Source: Croceitalea sp947503285 (GTDB taxonomy: Bacteria > Bacteroidota > Bacteroidia > Flavobacteriales > Flavobacteriaceae). Taken from it: 64,000 bases of DNA. Positions within the stretch are counted from its first letter, which is position 1; the number at the start of each line of letters is the position of its first letter. Shown here in pieces: positions 8,782-20,100 of this stretch. The translations under genes and the position numbers were made by a program. The notes beneath the pieces are model-generated. The model was not told the origin of the DNA and ran no database searches. It was given only the letters and a program-made list of their open reading frames with translations. The DNA is taken from the NCBI RefSeq assembly GCF_036985505.1, contig NZ_BTGQ01000002.1, positions 682,001 through 746,000 of the forward strand, written 5' to 3'.

Positions 8782-10197
8782 ATGAAAAAACTTTTCTTAT
8801 ACACCACATTTGTAACATTGTTCCTTCAACAATCGGACATCTATGCCCAAATTGACTTCGGTACGGTACAACTCTATAATTCGGTGACCGAACAGCCCAT
8901 ACTCAATATTTCAGATGGGGCTACGTATTATCTTGATACTGTTGGTGACAGTTTGAACATTGTTGCAACACCACCTAATGGCGTAATAGTGGAGAGTGTG
9001 CGATTTCTAACAAGTATTAACGAAGGCAGAACAGAAAGTACGCCTCCCTACGCGTTTAATGGAGACTATTTAGGGGATTACTATAGTTGGATCACCTTGC
9101 CGAACCATATAGGGGTACCCATCAATTTTACGGTTGAATACTGGAGTGCTAATGGTGCCAATGGAACCCTTGTTGGAGATGACTCCTTTACTATTACTTT
9201 TCAAACGAACACCCCATCTAGCGGAAATAGCCCTTGGATAGTCAATGGTCAGAATATTTATTACGATTCTGGTAATGTTGGTATTGGATTACAAAATCCC
9301 AATGCCAAATTAAACCTTCTCGGAAATCTTCGAATAGATCATCAATCTTCTGCGATGCATAGTTACTCTGGTAGTGGAATCGAACTTTGGAACAACACCA
9401 TTCAGCCCAACTCCCCATATATAAGTGTTCGAAGTTTTGTGGGGCAAAATAATAAACTGTTCAGCTATATAGAGATGCCCAATCAAAACTCACAGCTAAA
9501 AATAGGATCGGTTGTTGAATTCGAGACCAATGATGATTTTTCATGGGGGCTTGACAATTGGCTTAAGACAAGGTTTAAAGATGATGTTTATATGGATCGA
9601 TCAAAACTGGGCATCGGCACCAGTCTCCCAGATGCACCTTTGGAAATCAAACAAGATGATGACCCTAGTGTGGATAGAGGATTGATAATATCGGAAAAGA
9701 ACAATGCGCAGAAAATTTACCTACACCTGGCTGATAATGCCAACGGCGAATATGGCTACCTCTCTTTAGGGGGAGACACCCAATTAAGGGGCAATGGCCA
9801 AATCTCATATTTTGATGGTAATCTTGGCATCGGCACAACCAACCCCGGAAGCTACAAACTTGCCGTAAATGGCAATATTCGAGCCAAAGAGGTCAAAGTA
9901 GAAACGGGTTGGGCCGATTACGTCTTTAAAGAAGATTACCCCCTTCCATCACTCAAAGAGGTGGAAAAGCACATTAAGGAAAAAGGGCACCTGATTAACA
10001 TTCCGTCTGCTAAGGAAGTACAAGAAAACGGTATACATCTAGGCGAGATGAACAAACTCCTCTTGGAGAAGATAGAGGAGTTGACACTTTACACGATTCA
10101 ACAACAGAAAGAACTTCAAAACCAAAAAACCGTTAACCTAGGTTTAGTAGAACGTTTAGAGAAAATTGAGAAGCAATTAAGAATCCCAAATGAATAA
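8782..10197 (+). CDS. Secreted fibre-like protein 6
   Basis: The longest paralogue (471 residues), with a signal peptide ending at SDIYAQ. Its N-terminal 150 residues (IDFGTVQLYNSVTEQPIL, VRFLTSINEGRTESTPPYAF, FTVEYWSANGANGTL) look like an immunoglobulin-like beta domain, absent from the other five. GIGLQNP, GIGTSLP and GIGTTNP turns follow, and the C-terminal module starts at about residue 375 (GWADYVFKEDYPLPSLKEV). It is the last fibre gene, and its stop overlaps the start of the Skp-like chaperone gene. An adhesive head is plausible, but the ligand is unknown. Confidence 0.83.
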   Translation: MKKLFLYTTFVTLFLQQSDIYAQIDFGTVQLYNSVTEQPILNISDGATYYLDTVGDSLNIVATPPNGVIVESVRFLTSINEGRTESTPPYAFNGDYLGDYYSWITLPNHIGVPINFTVEYWSANGANGTLVGDDSFTITFQTNTPSSGNSPWIVNGQNIYYDSGNVGIGLQNPNAKLNLLGNLRIDHQSSAMHSYSGSGIELWNNTIQPNSPYISVRSFVGQNNKLFSYIEMPNQNSQLKIGSVVEFETNDDFSWGLDNWLKTRFKDDVYMDRSKLGIGTSLPDAPLEIKQDDDPSVDRGLIISEKNNAQKIYLHLADNANGEYGYLSLGGDTQLRGNGQISYFDGNLGIGTTNPGSYKLAVNGNIRAKEVKVETGWADYVFKEDYPLPSLKEVEKHIKEKGHLINIPSAKEVQENGIHLGEMNKLLLEKIEELTLYTIQQQKELQNQKTVNLGLVERLEKIEKQLRIPNE

Positions 10198-10777
10198 AAA
10201 CAGAAAACCAACAACTACAAGCAAACAACCAGAAACTAATTTTATGAACAAACTCGCATTACCAATTTCAATACTGGCACTTTTGGCAAGTGTATTTCTC
10301 TTTTTTTATTCACAGTCCAAATCTGATTTGGTATATGTTGATATCAATAAGCTCGTCGAGGGCTATGATCGTACAGCAAAGGAGCGAGAAGCTTTTGATA
10401 AAAAAACTACCACATTAAAAGCCAATGTAGATAGCCTAATGGTGAACTGGCAAAATGAGTTGAAAACTTACGAAAAAGAACGGTCATCAATGACCAAAAA
10501 AGAGTTGAAACTTAAACAAGAGCTGTTGCAAAACAAACAACAACAAATCAACAACTACCAACAGGCCATTCAAAAACAAATACAAGAAGAAGACCAGAAA
10601 ATGACGCAAACGGTCATTAATGATATTAATGACTATGTCAAAGACTATGGCAAGCAAAAAGGGTATACGATAATATTTGGCGCCAGCGGTAGTGGTAATA
10701 TTATGTATGCCGGCGATGCTTCAGACTTGACACCAATCATTTTAGAAGGACTTAATGCAGATTACAATGGAAAATAA
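10190..10777 (+). CDS. OmpH/Skp-family periplasmic chaperone, membrane-anchored
   Basis: Protein of 195 residues with an N-terminal hydrophobic segment (about 20-42, LALPISILALLASVFLFFY), then the OmpH/Skp start LVYVDINKLVEGYDRT, a long charged coiled coil (about 75-150) and the closing strand GYTIIFGASGSGNIMYAGDASDLT typical of the family. Skp chaperones hold unfolded outer-membrane or secreted proteins in the periplasm. Its place between the fibre genes and the RHS genes, overlapping both neighbours, suggests a dedicated chaperone for these large exported proteins. An internal ATG at 10244 is an alternative start. The family call is strong; client identity is inferred. Confidence 0.85.
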   Translation: MNKNRKPTTTSKQPETNFMNKLALPISILALLASVFLFFYSQSKSDLVYVDINKLVEGYDRTAKEREAFDKKTTTLKANVDSLMVNWQNELKTYEKERSSMTKKELKLKQELLQNKQQQINNYQQAIQKQIQEEDQKMTQTVINDINDYVKDYGKQKGYTIIFGASGSGNIMYAGDASDLTPIILEGLNADYNGK

Positions 10778-11417
10778 TAAGACATATTTTAAGGTGTCTG
10801 GGTTTTTATCAAAAGGTATTTTTTGTTTGGCAATACTATTCAGTACAAGTGGCTGTCAAAAAAAGTTTGATTCTGAAAAAGAACTATGGTCTTATGTCAA
10901 AGATGTAGAAAATGGCTACTCCCATGAAAAAAAGATAGGGAACCTAAAATACACGCTAACCTATCGCCCTACTGATGTGCTGGTCAAACAGACTTTGACC
11001 AACAATTATGATAAAAACACCATTGACAGTCTACGAAAAAAATATGGGGAATACCTCTATTTCAATTTAAGTATGAGTGCAAACAATCAAGAACTCTTAA
11101 ATAGCAAAGCGGGCAATAAAAATAATTTTGGGGCCATGGTCAACCAATTGGCCTTTGAGATGCACAACAAAATATACCTGGTAAGCAAAAGTCGTGATAC
11201 TGTGCCGTTGGCAGATTACATATACCCCCGAATGTATGGCATGTCGAACAACACCAATATACTCTTGGTTTACCCTAAAGATAGGGCCTTGTTTGAAAAT
11301 GAATTCTTTCATTTTACCGTACAAGATTTAGGCTTCTTCACTGGTGAAGTGGGCTTTAAAGTACCAACAAAACCCATCTTAGAAGAACCCCGTTTAACAT
11401 TTGACCAAACCCTATGA
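10767..11417 (+). CDS. Lipoprotein of unknown function in the fibre/RHS operon
   Basis: About 216 residues, with a lipoprotein signal (FCLAILFSTSGCQKK) giving a lipidated cysteine near residue 26 of this start; an in-frame ATG at 10755 is also possible. No family was recognised. The mature part is mixed alpha/beta (LKYTLTYRPTDVLVKQ, YLYFNLSMSANNQELL). It overlaps the chaperone gene upstream and ends in an ATGA overlap with the large RHS-like gene, so it is co-expressed with the export cargo. An accessory or assembly role at the membrane is possible, but nothing in the sequence proves it. Confidence 0.75.
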   Translation: MENNKTYFKVSGFLSKGIFCLAILFSTSGCQKKFDSEKELWSYVKDVENGYSHEKKIGNLKYTLTYRPTDVLVKQTLTNNYDKNTIDSLRKKYGEYLYFNLSMSANNQELLNSKAGNKNNFGAMVNQLAFEMHNKIYLVSKSRDTVPLADYIYPRMYGMSNNTNILLVYPKDRALFENEFFHFTVQDLGFFTGEVGFKVPTKPILEEPRLTFDQTL

Positions 11418-14400
11418 TTATGAATACCAAAAGCAACAAGAAAAAAAATCTGAAAATGAAAAAGACCAAATTCTCCCACAAGACAATGGCGGTGTTTTTG
11501 ACATTGGCATTCTTACCAAGCATATTACCGGTAAATATGCTTTTTGCTTCAAACAGTGGGCCTACGGCTCCAGAGGCAGCGAGTTTTGAACCTATTGATG
11601 CCACGGATATGGTCAACTTAGCTACGGGTGATTTAAGTTATGTACTACCATTAATGAACGTCCCTTCTCCCGAGGGAGGGTATCCACTATCTTTAGCTTA
11701 CCATGCAGGTATTGCAATGGACCAAGAAGCTTCGTGGGTAGGTTTGGGTTGGAACTTAAATCCGGGAGCGATAAATCGATCAGTAAATGGCTATCCAGAT
11801 GATTGGAATACAACAAGTTTTAACGAAATCTTATATGATGAAGGTGGTCAGCAAAACACTTATGGATTTACAATTGGTGGAACATTACCAAATGGAATTA
11901 CCCTGGGAGTAAGTAAATCTTGGGGAGCAAATAGATCTTGGGGAGGCATAGTTGGCTATGCTGGTAATTCTTTCAGTTTTGGATCCAATGGTTTTGGTGT
12001 AGGTACGGGAATAGGGCCTGTTGGACTAAACGCCTCAGACAAAGGAATTTCGATTTCATATACTCCTTCAGGATATAATGCGGATACGGGAAAACCAATA
12101 AACCCTAATGGTCTAGGTATTTCTGTTTCAAAAAGTTTTGCATCAAAAGAATTTAGTGTTTCGGCAAACTCTAAAAAATTTGCCTCAGGAATATCATTGA
12201 GCTCTCAAAATGGATTATCTGGTCGAATCGCGAGTATCAGCTCCAGTAATCAAAGTTTATCATCTGCTTCGCAGGGTGATTATTATAGCAATATAATTAG
12301 CAAAGGTTTTGGTATAAATACGGGAATATTTTGGGTAAGTTATCAACATACAAGATTTGAATACTCACTCTTTAAAAACACAAGATATAAGGTAAGTGGT
12401 TCTCTAAATCCATATGCTATTATCGAAACCGACGACAATCACAACCAAAAAGTTAGTTCAATCATGGATGTAAAACAATATCATGTTGATGATTCAGATG
12501 CAGGTGTGGGTGCTAATCCGGCATTTATTAATTATGAGACTTTAACCTTTCCAAATTATGATAACTACATGGTAAATTCTCAAGGGATTTCGGGTAATTT
12601 GAGTCCTAGGTTCTTTGAGGAGGCCACATTGGTTAATAGGGGTAATGAAGATTTTAGATATTTAATAGACATGCCTAGCAACCCAAGTTCTTATAGTTTA
12701 GGTAATAAGTTACATTTCTACATGGACAACACCAATAGTTCTTCATTAAGAATACAATCTGGAAAGTTCGTGGGGCCACAAATAAATGACCCTTATACTA
12801 TAACTTTTTCTAACAATAATGATGTTTTATTTAATCATGATACTGAAACAGACCCAACTTTTGCAGCTTCTTTCACGGCAGAGGGGTATTTCAAAAAAAA
12901 TGGAAATAGGAAACGTGACGGAACATTTGTAGAATCTTTTACGAACAAACAGATTCTTGATGATAATACCGGTGTTTATTTTATCGAGGCAAGAGAACTA
13001 AACAGGAATAATGCAATTTATGATGATGATGCAATTGGTGCCTTTAGAGTCACGACCGTTGATGGTAAAACCTACCATTATTCCCTTCCGGTTTTACATT
13101 TTGAAAGCTTCAACAAAAATTTTAAAGAATTAAATGAGGCAGACAGCAAGTTCTTTGAGTCAAGAAGAGAGGATTCTTATGCAACCCATTGGTTGCTAAC
13201 AGCAGTAACTGGACCTGATTATGTCGATTTTAATTCAAACGGACGCGTTGATAAAAATGATTATGGCTATTGGGTAGAATTTGAATATGGCAAATGGAGT
13301 GATGGCTATGTATGGAGAAGTCCGAAGTCTGGATATCATGAAATTCCAAATTCACCCAATCTTACCGGAAATGATGGTTATAAATTATTCTGGGGAAGAA
13401 AACAAGTCTATTATTTAGATAAAGTAAAAACAAGAACACATACGGCACTTTTTATAAAATCACTTCGAAATGACAACAAAAGTTCAACAATCAATGAATT
13501 TGATCAGCGTTTTAACGGATCAGGCAGTTTTGATCCCGATACCTACTCAAAAATTTACGATGACCGTGAAGTAGAAGCGTTCACAAACACGGCCGGACCA
13601 TTTTACACAGATTTTGGAAGCACTTATTCTTTAGCATCGGGTATCTATTTTGGCAAAAAAAGATATGTTAAATACGTAGATGCCCCCGAGACAAGAAGTT
13701 TACGACTTGATAAGGTAATACTAGTCAAAAATGAATATGACAACATTTCTAAAAGCGCTGGCAATAACCTCATAAGTCAAGTCAATGGTAAATCTAGTTT
13801 CAATGATGGTTATTTTGATGTTTCAAACGTAATTGGTCAAGGGTTTCCAAATCTCTACTTCTCCCTAAATGAAGTCACCAGTTTCTCTTCACACTTTGAA
13901 GATCGTGTCTTGGATATCAATGACATCCAAGACAATAGTATTTTAGAAGGTAATGCTAGTAAGGTAATTCGCTTCAATTATGATTATTCATTGGCAAAAA
14001 ACTCACCCAATTCCAATGCCTCAGGAGGTGGTAGACTTTCCCTTAAAAATGTGGAATTTGCAGGTAAGAAAGGGGTCTCCCTTATGCCCCCTTATGAATT
14101 TGCCTACGAACAGCCTTCGGTAAATTATAACTACACCAATCAAGATGTTTGGGGTTATGTCAACAATATTCCCGAAGCATGGAGCCTAAATGAAATCACA
14201 ACTCCTGTAGGAGGTAAAATACAAATACAATACGAGTCTGACTCATTTTATGCCGAAGCCGCATATAGGGATAAAACAATACAGACCGTCAAAGATTATA
14301 CTTTTTCTGCAGATGCGACCGACGGTAAATGGGAATTTGATGAAATTACCAATATTCAAAAAAATGGAGATGAACTGACCGTTTTTTTCGACACTTCCCT

Positions 14401-17125
14401 AGTGCCCACAAGTTTTGCAAATTCTGTAATAATTGGTACAGAATTAGATTTAGCACTTGGTTTTAAATATACCACTCAAGCTGGTCAGATTGCAGATTGG
14501 AACAAGGTAATTCCATATACTATAGTAGAAATAAATCAAAATAACTCAATTAAACTTAGGGTAAATGAATCAACGGACTTAAGCTTCCATAATCAGCTTC
14601 CGGTAGTAAACTGTCTCGCGAACTATAATTTCCCTTCAAATAATAGCTCCTGTTTGAAATGGATTTCTTTCAGTGTTACAGATGGAATATATACCGACAA
14701 CGACCCAAATGGTAAATCAGGTGGTGGAATACGCGTTGCTTCGGTATCGGTAACAGATGGAATTAACACTTATAAAACAGACTATGGTTACAGAAGTCCA
14801 ATGACTGATAAAATCTCGGGAATTACATCATATGAACCTTTCGAGAGAGGCAAAAATATTCCCTACATTGAAGAGTTGCCCGCACCCAATGTTATGTATG
14901 AATACGTCACCGTCATAAACCTTGACAGTCAATCAAACATGATTCAAAAAACCGTGTATCAACACGATGTTTTAAAACCATATAACCTTGACATGAATAA
15001 TGGAGAAACGCACTTCAGCCTAGGTGAGGCCTTTAAAGTGGTAAAAGAACAAAGTATCGGCAACGATTTCACCTCTTTTGACAGGGTGTATAAATACACA
15101 TTACACGACAAATTGGCCAGTTTAGGTAGGTTGAGATCCATTCAAACATACAACAAATACAATCAACTGATTTCTAAGACTTTAAATAAATTTAAATCTT
15201 TTTCTGATTTTGATGAGTCACAAGGGATTGTTCAAGAATCTTTTAAAACTTATGGTAGACATGGTGATTTGAACCAATCGAATCCTAATTATAACATAAG
15301 TTCATCCAGCAGAGTTGAATACCCTAGCGTGATTGAACAAACGACATTTTTGCAAAAAAACATAGAAACAACAACAAGTTTTGTGAAACACGACTTCCTT
15401 ACGGGGCAAGTTCTAGAATCACATTCTTTGCTAGGTGATGGCACTGAGGTTAAACAAGAAAAAATACCCGCCTATAACTTTTACCCTTATGACGTAAGTG
15501 GTTATGCAATGGGTGGTAAAACGGATGATATCACAAATAAAAATATGCTGACTCAAGAGGCCATGAAAAAGAGTTACATTAAAAATAATAATGTATGGAA
15601 CCTAGTAGGTGCCAGTATTAACACCTGGAAATCAAATAGCTATACCATTTCTAGTGGAGTTAGTCAAAATGTTTGGCACAAACATCAGAATTATGTATGG
15701 GATGGCAATATGGATAGTAACGGCCAATTTATATCCTATTCAGGCGATTATGACAACTTTAATTGGAATACCTCTTCTTCTCAATCTTCTGGCTCAGATT
15801 GGAGATTAATTTCTAAAGTTAATCAGTATGACCCTTATTCAATGGCATTAGAAATTGAAGATGTCAATGGTAATAGGGCTTCTACCAGAATGGGTGATGA
15901 TCACACCAAAGTCATTGCAACGGCTAACGCCCCATTAAATGGAGCATACTATAGTGGTGCAGAGTATGTTAAACTTGGCCTGTTTGATGGTGGCATAGAT
16001 GATGTAGGCCAAACCCTAGAACGTTCCCATACGGGCCGTTATGCTATAAAGGTTACCTCAGAACAAGGTTTTAAGACGACACTATCTGGTCATAATTCGG
16101 GTAAATATAAAATTTCGGTATGGGCATCAAAAGACAATTATAACAATGCTAGGGTTTATGATGGCCTCAGTCTTAAAACTTTTAATGGTGAGAAAATTAT
16201 AGCAGGACAATGGGTTCTACTCAACCATTATGTAGATTTAAGTTCTTCTAACAAAACCATTTACGTAACATCTTCTTCAGGTACCACTTATTATGATGAT
16301 TTTAGGATCCATCCCGCACGGTCTTCTATGACAAGTTATGTATACAACGAGTGGGATGAGTTGACGCATATTCTTGGCGCCAGTAATTTGGCAACGCAAT
16401 ATGTATATAACGAGGCGGGGCAACTATGTAGTACGTATGCTGAAATTGCTGACCAAAGCGGTTTGACGGGTGGATTTAAAATAATTAGCAAAAACAAACT
16501 GTATTACAAAGATGGAAACGTTGGTACTTGTAGCAACCTTACCGGTAGTATTGTTCCGAATGGAGATATTGCTTCGGTAGGTTGCACGATTAGCTTTGGT
16601 CTTACAGGTTCTGGTGGCGTAGCCAATTGGTCGGTTAATTTTGGTGACGGTACCTCGCAAAATGGCACCAACAATCCCCCGTCTTCCCTCACCCACAGCT
16701 ACACTAGTTTAGGGAATAAAACGGCCACACTTATTTTAACGGATTTTAGTGGTAATAGCCAATCGTTCACAGATGTATTAACAGTGGTCCCTACCTACTA
16801 CTTCACCACCAATAGTTCTAATTCAAGCAGCAAAAACTTGACTTTACATGGAGCCCCAGGAGAACCTATCACCTATAGTGCTAGTGTTGGAGGAACAAAT
16901 TCAGGTTATACGGGATATGTATCGGTTAATGGAGTAGGCAGCAACTTACCCGGTTACGGCAGTGTTTCCAATGTTTCTGCCGGGGTTTTTCCTAGTTCAG
17001 GTCAAGTGAGTGCATACCTAAGTATTTCTTCCTCATCTGGCGGAAGTGCTGGAACAGTCACTTTACAAGTAAAAAAACCTGGAAATTGTGGTAATGCAAC
17101 TTCTTCAGTAACTATTAATTATTAG
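11414..17125 (+). CDS. Giant secreted SpvB/RHS-shell-like protein with PKD-type C-terminus
   Basis: Protein of 1903 residues with a Sec signal (ending about MLFAS). The N-terminal block, FEPIDATDMVNLATGDLSYVLPLMNVP followed by GGYPLSLAYHAGI and WVGLGWNLNPGAI, is characteristic of large Bacteroidota RHS-associated proteins and resembles the beta-shell-forming N-terminus of SpvB/TcB proteins. The middle has YD-like motifs; residues about 1640-1680 (YVYNEWDELTHILG, YVYNEAGQL) are true RHS-like repeats. The C-terminus holds a PKD-like domain (VNFGDGTSQNG, SYTSLGNKTATLIL) and a serine-rich tail. No T9SS domain is seen. It is followed after 4 bases by the RHS toxin-like gene, and the two may assemble as one shell. 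Confidence 0.85.
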   Translation: MIMNTKSNKKKNLKMKKTKFSHKTMAVFLTLAFLPSILPVNMLFASNSGPTAPEAASFEPIDATDMVNLATGDLSYVLPLMNVPSPEGGYPLSLAYHAGIAMDQEASWVGLGWNLNPGAINRSVNGYPDDWNTTSFNEILYDEGGQQNTYGFTIGGTLPNGITLGVSKSWGANRSWGGIVGYAGNSFSFGSNGFGVGTGIGPVGLNASDKGISISYTPSGYNADTGKPINPNGLGISVSKSFASKEFSVSANSKKFASGISLSSQNGLSGRIASISSSNQSLSSASQGDYYSNIISKGFGINTGIFWVSYQHTRFEYSLFKNTRYKVSGSLNPYAIIETDDNHNQKVSSIMDVKQYHVDDSDAGVGANPAFINYETLTFPNYDNYMVNSQGISGNLSPRFFEEATLVNRGNEDFRYLIDMPSNPSSYSLGNKLHFYMDNTNSSSLRIQSGKFVGPQINDPYTITFSNNNDVLFNHDTETDPTFAASFTAEGYFKKNGNRKRDGTFVESFTNKQILDDNTGVYFIEARELNRNNAIYDDDAIGAFRVTTVDGKTYHYSLPVLHFESFNKNFKELNEADSKFFESRREDSYATHWLLTAVTGPDYVDFNSNGRVDKNDYGYWVEFEYGKWSDGYVWRSPKSGYHEIPNSPNLTGNDGYKLFWGRKQVYYLDKVKTRTHTALFIKSLRNDNKSSTINEFDQRFNGSGSFDPDTYSKIYDDREVEAFTNTAGPFYTDFGSTYSLASGIYFGKKRYVKYVDAPETRSLRLDKVILVKNEYDNISKSAGNNLISQVNGKSSFNDGYFDVSNVIGQGFPNLYFSLNEVTSFSSHFEDRVLDINDIQDNSILEGNASKVIRFNYDYSLAKNSPNSNASGGGRLSLKNVEFAGKKGVSLMPPYEFAYEQPSVNYNYTNQDVWGYVNNIPEAWSLNEITTPVGGKIQIQYESDSFYAEAAYRDKTIQTVKDYTFSADATDGKWEFDEITNIQKNGDELTVFFDTSLVPTSFANSVIIGTELDLALGFKYTTQAGQIADWNKVIPYTIVEINQNNSIKLRVNESTDLSFHNQLPVVNCLANYNFPSNNSSCLKWISFSVTDGIYTDNDPNGKSGGGIRVASVSVTDGINTYKTDYGYRSPMTDKISGITSYEPFERGKNIPYIEELPAPNVMYEYVTVINLDSQSNMIQKTVYQHDVLKPYNLDMNNGETHFSLGEAFKVVKEQSIGNDFTSFDRVYKYTLHDKLASLGRLRSIQTYNKYNQLISKTLNKFKSFSDFDESQGIVQESFKTYGRHGDLNQSNPNYNISSSSRVEYPSVIEQTTFLQKNIETTTSFVKHDFLTGQVLESHSLLGDGTEVKQEKIPAYNFYPYDVSGYAMGGKTDDITNKNMLTQEAMKKSYIKNNNVWNLVGASINTWKSNSYTISSGVSQNVWHKHQNYVWDGNMDSNGQFISYSGDYDNFNWNTSSSQSSGSDWRLISKVNQYDPYSMALEIEDVNGNRASTRMGDDHTKVIATANAPLNGAYYSGAEYVKLGLFDGGIDDVGQTLERSHTGRYAIKVTSEQGFKTTLSGHNSGKYKISVWASKDNYNNARVYDGLSLKTFNGEKIIAGQWVLLNHYVDLSSSNKTIYVTSSSGTTYYDDFRIHPARSSMTSYVYNEWDELTHILGASNLATQYVYNEAGQLCSTYAEIADQSGLTGGFKIISKNKLYYKDGNVGTCSNLTGSIVPNGDIASVGCTISFGLTGSGGVANWSVNFGDGTSQNGTNNPPSSLTHSYTSLGNKTATLILTDFSGNSQSFTDVLTVVPTYYFTTNSSNSSSKNLTLHGAPGEPITYSASVGGTNSGYTGYVSVNGVGSNLPGYGSVSNVSAGVFPSSGQVSAYLSISSSSGGSAGTVTLQVKKPGNCGNATSSVTINY

Positions 17126-17171
17126 CGTTATGAATATTGGTTATAGGATTAATAAAAGATATTTAGGTATT

Positions 17172-20100
17172 ATGAAAAATTTATTTCACTTGTTTGTTTT
17201 GTTCACTTTTTTAATTATGAATACCGTCTACGGTCAAGACAGTTTCGAAAATTTGGGCACAGGAAGGAATTGGAGCAGTTTAGAGCGTTTCGATGTGAAT
17301 GGACAGGTAAAAGGTCGAGGGGTATCATTTTTTGATATCTTAGGTCGATTACAGCAAGTCCAGAGCAAAGATTTATTGACCAATAAGATATGGACCTCCC
17401 AGACCCTATACGATTATCATGGCCGTGCAGCATTGACCACTTTGAGCGCACCGGTCGGTACAACCTTTGGGTACCGTAGTAGCTTCATGCGCGATTCGGG
17501 AAACAACACCTATAACCTAGCTGATTTTGAGGCAAACCCCGAGAACCCCAGCACGGTGGGTAATGCAGCAAATACCCTAGGCAACTATTACAGTACCGCC
17601 AATGATGACAGCGACTACCCTGGCAACAGTTATATGGACATAACGTCATATCCATTCTCACGTACTATTTTTAGCAACCTTGACCCTGGCATGCCGTTGA
17701 AGGCCATTGGGGGTAATAAGGTTAATGGGCAGTGGCCACAGCGTCATAGCTTCACCATGCGGGCGGGAGGCGAACTGGCACAGTCCGTTGCTTTCGGCGA
17801 GGCCAAATACAGTGACCCCGACTATAAACTGTTAAAGACCGTGAGCCGTGATGTGCATGGCAACGAGAATGTGGTGTTCAACGACAGTGATGGCAGGTTG
17901 TTGGCCGCGGCACGTAGTGGACCTTTAGGTAGCACCCGTACCCAAAGTATCAGTATCAATGAACAGGGTTTTGTTGATATCCATGTGCCAAAAGGCAGCA
18001 GCATGGGCTTTACGGTAACAAGCAATGGTAATTCGATCACAACCTACAATTTAATTTCAGAGACCACCGTAAGCCCCTCTACTGGTCTTGCCAATGGTTT
18101 TTATAGGGTGTCGGTAAATAATCCCGAAGAATATGATATCAATAATCCGGTTACGGTCACTTACAAAGAGAATTATTACGATTATAGCCTAAACGAATAC
18201 GACAAGGTAGGCAGGCTTATTACCAATTATCAGCCATTGGGTAATTCAAAATTGACCAAGCCCAAAACAACATATCAATACAACGTACTTGGGCAATTGG
18301 TGTATTCCAAAAGTCCCGACCATGGCGAGGCTTGGTTCAAGTACCGTGAAGATGGTCAAATACGTTACTCACAGAACAGTAAACAAAAGGTGGCAAACGA
18401 AGTGTCGTATACCGACTATGATCAATTTGGTCGACCTATAGGCAGTGGTTTCGTAAATGCCAGTTTTAGCACTTTATCCGTTGATAATGGATTGCAGACA
18501 CAACGTTATGATTGGACAATAACCCAGTATGATGATACCAATGAGACCTATAACCTAGGTTCCAGACAATCAAACTACCCTACTTTGAATTTTTCTGCTG
18601 GCAATGTCGCCTATACCAAGAACGAGAACAGCGAAACCTGGTACAGCTATGACATCTACGGCCGTGTAGAATGGTTGGTACAAGAGATACAAGGGCTAGG
18701 CACTAAGACGATAGATTACGAGTACGACGCTTTTACAGGTTTGGTAACCAAGGTCATCTATCAGAAAGGGGTATCGGCAGAGCAGTTCGTTCACCGATAC
18801 ACCTATAATGCAGTAGACCAACTCACCAAAGTAGAAACATCTACCAACAACAGTACCTTTACCACCCATGCAGAATATGAGTACTATGAGACAGGCGCAT
18901 TAAAAAGAACAGAACTAGCCGGTGGCGCACAGGGCACGGACTATGTCTACAATCTGGCTGGGCAGCTAAAGGGGATAAACCACCCTAGTCTTAATAGTAG
19001 CAATGACCCTGGCGGAGATACGAACGACCTCTTTGGAATACAGGTAGATTACCATGAAGATGATTACAAGCGGAACCTTACCAACATTACCACACCAACT
19101 TACGGTACCGACCAGCTCAACGGCAACATCAAGGGCATACGATGGCGCAGTGCTATGTTTGGGAGCGAGGCAAGTTATGCTTATAGTTATGATAGGAACA
19201 ACTGGATTACTGCAGCGGACTTTGGCGGAGCGGGAGCGGGTAACCTACCACCTAGCATCACCAACAGCAGTATCTATAATAGTGGCAGTAGCACCACCTT
19301 GGAAGCAAGTAACAGTATTACACTACAACCGGGCTTCCATGCACAATCAGGAAGTTACTTCAGTGCCAAATTGGGCAGCGGCAGCGGCAATGCCGATGGG
19401 GATTATGATGTATCGGGAATCGAGTACGATGCCAATGGCAATATTCAGAGCCTAAAGCGTAACAAAGATGCCACGGGCGGCAATGCGATGGACGACCTTA
19501 GCTATGCCTATAAGACGACCCCACAAGACGGCCCCAACCAACTGCTACGGGTCGATGATGCCGCCGGAGATGTCGCTGGTGCAGAAGATATCGCGGACCA
19601 GAATGGGAACAACTACAGCTATAACCAAATCGGGCAATTGACCTATAACAGTCAAGAGAACATTATTTATACGTATAATACCAATGGTCTGGTAACGGAG
19701 ATAAAAAGGTACTATCAAACATTAGTGAAATTTTATTATAACGACCGCAACCAAAGGGTAAAGAAAGAGAGCTTTGATGGCAGTGGCAACCTCAACATGA
19801 CCACATATTATGTAAGGGACGTAGCAGGCACTATCATGGCCATATACAATAATAGCACCCTACAAGAACAGCCTATTTATGGTAACCAACGTTTGGCAGT
19901 GTACAACAGGCAGGGCAACAGCACTACCTACCAACTTACCGACCATCTGGGCAATGTGAGGGCTATATTTCAAAAGAGTGGTAATAATACTACCAATGAA
20001 AACTACAATGATTATTACCCCTTTGGTATGCCAATGCCAGGCAGAAACTCAGTGGACGCAAACAGCTATAGGTATGCTTTTCAGGGGCAAGAAAAAGATT

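Noticed and set aside
2904..10197. Prophage tail-fibre region
   Set aside because: The fibre genes look phage-like in their shafts, but there is no capsid, terminase, baseplate or lysis gene, and each protein has a Sec signal peptide, which phage fibres lack.
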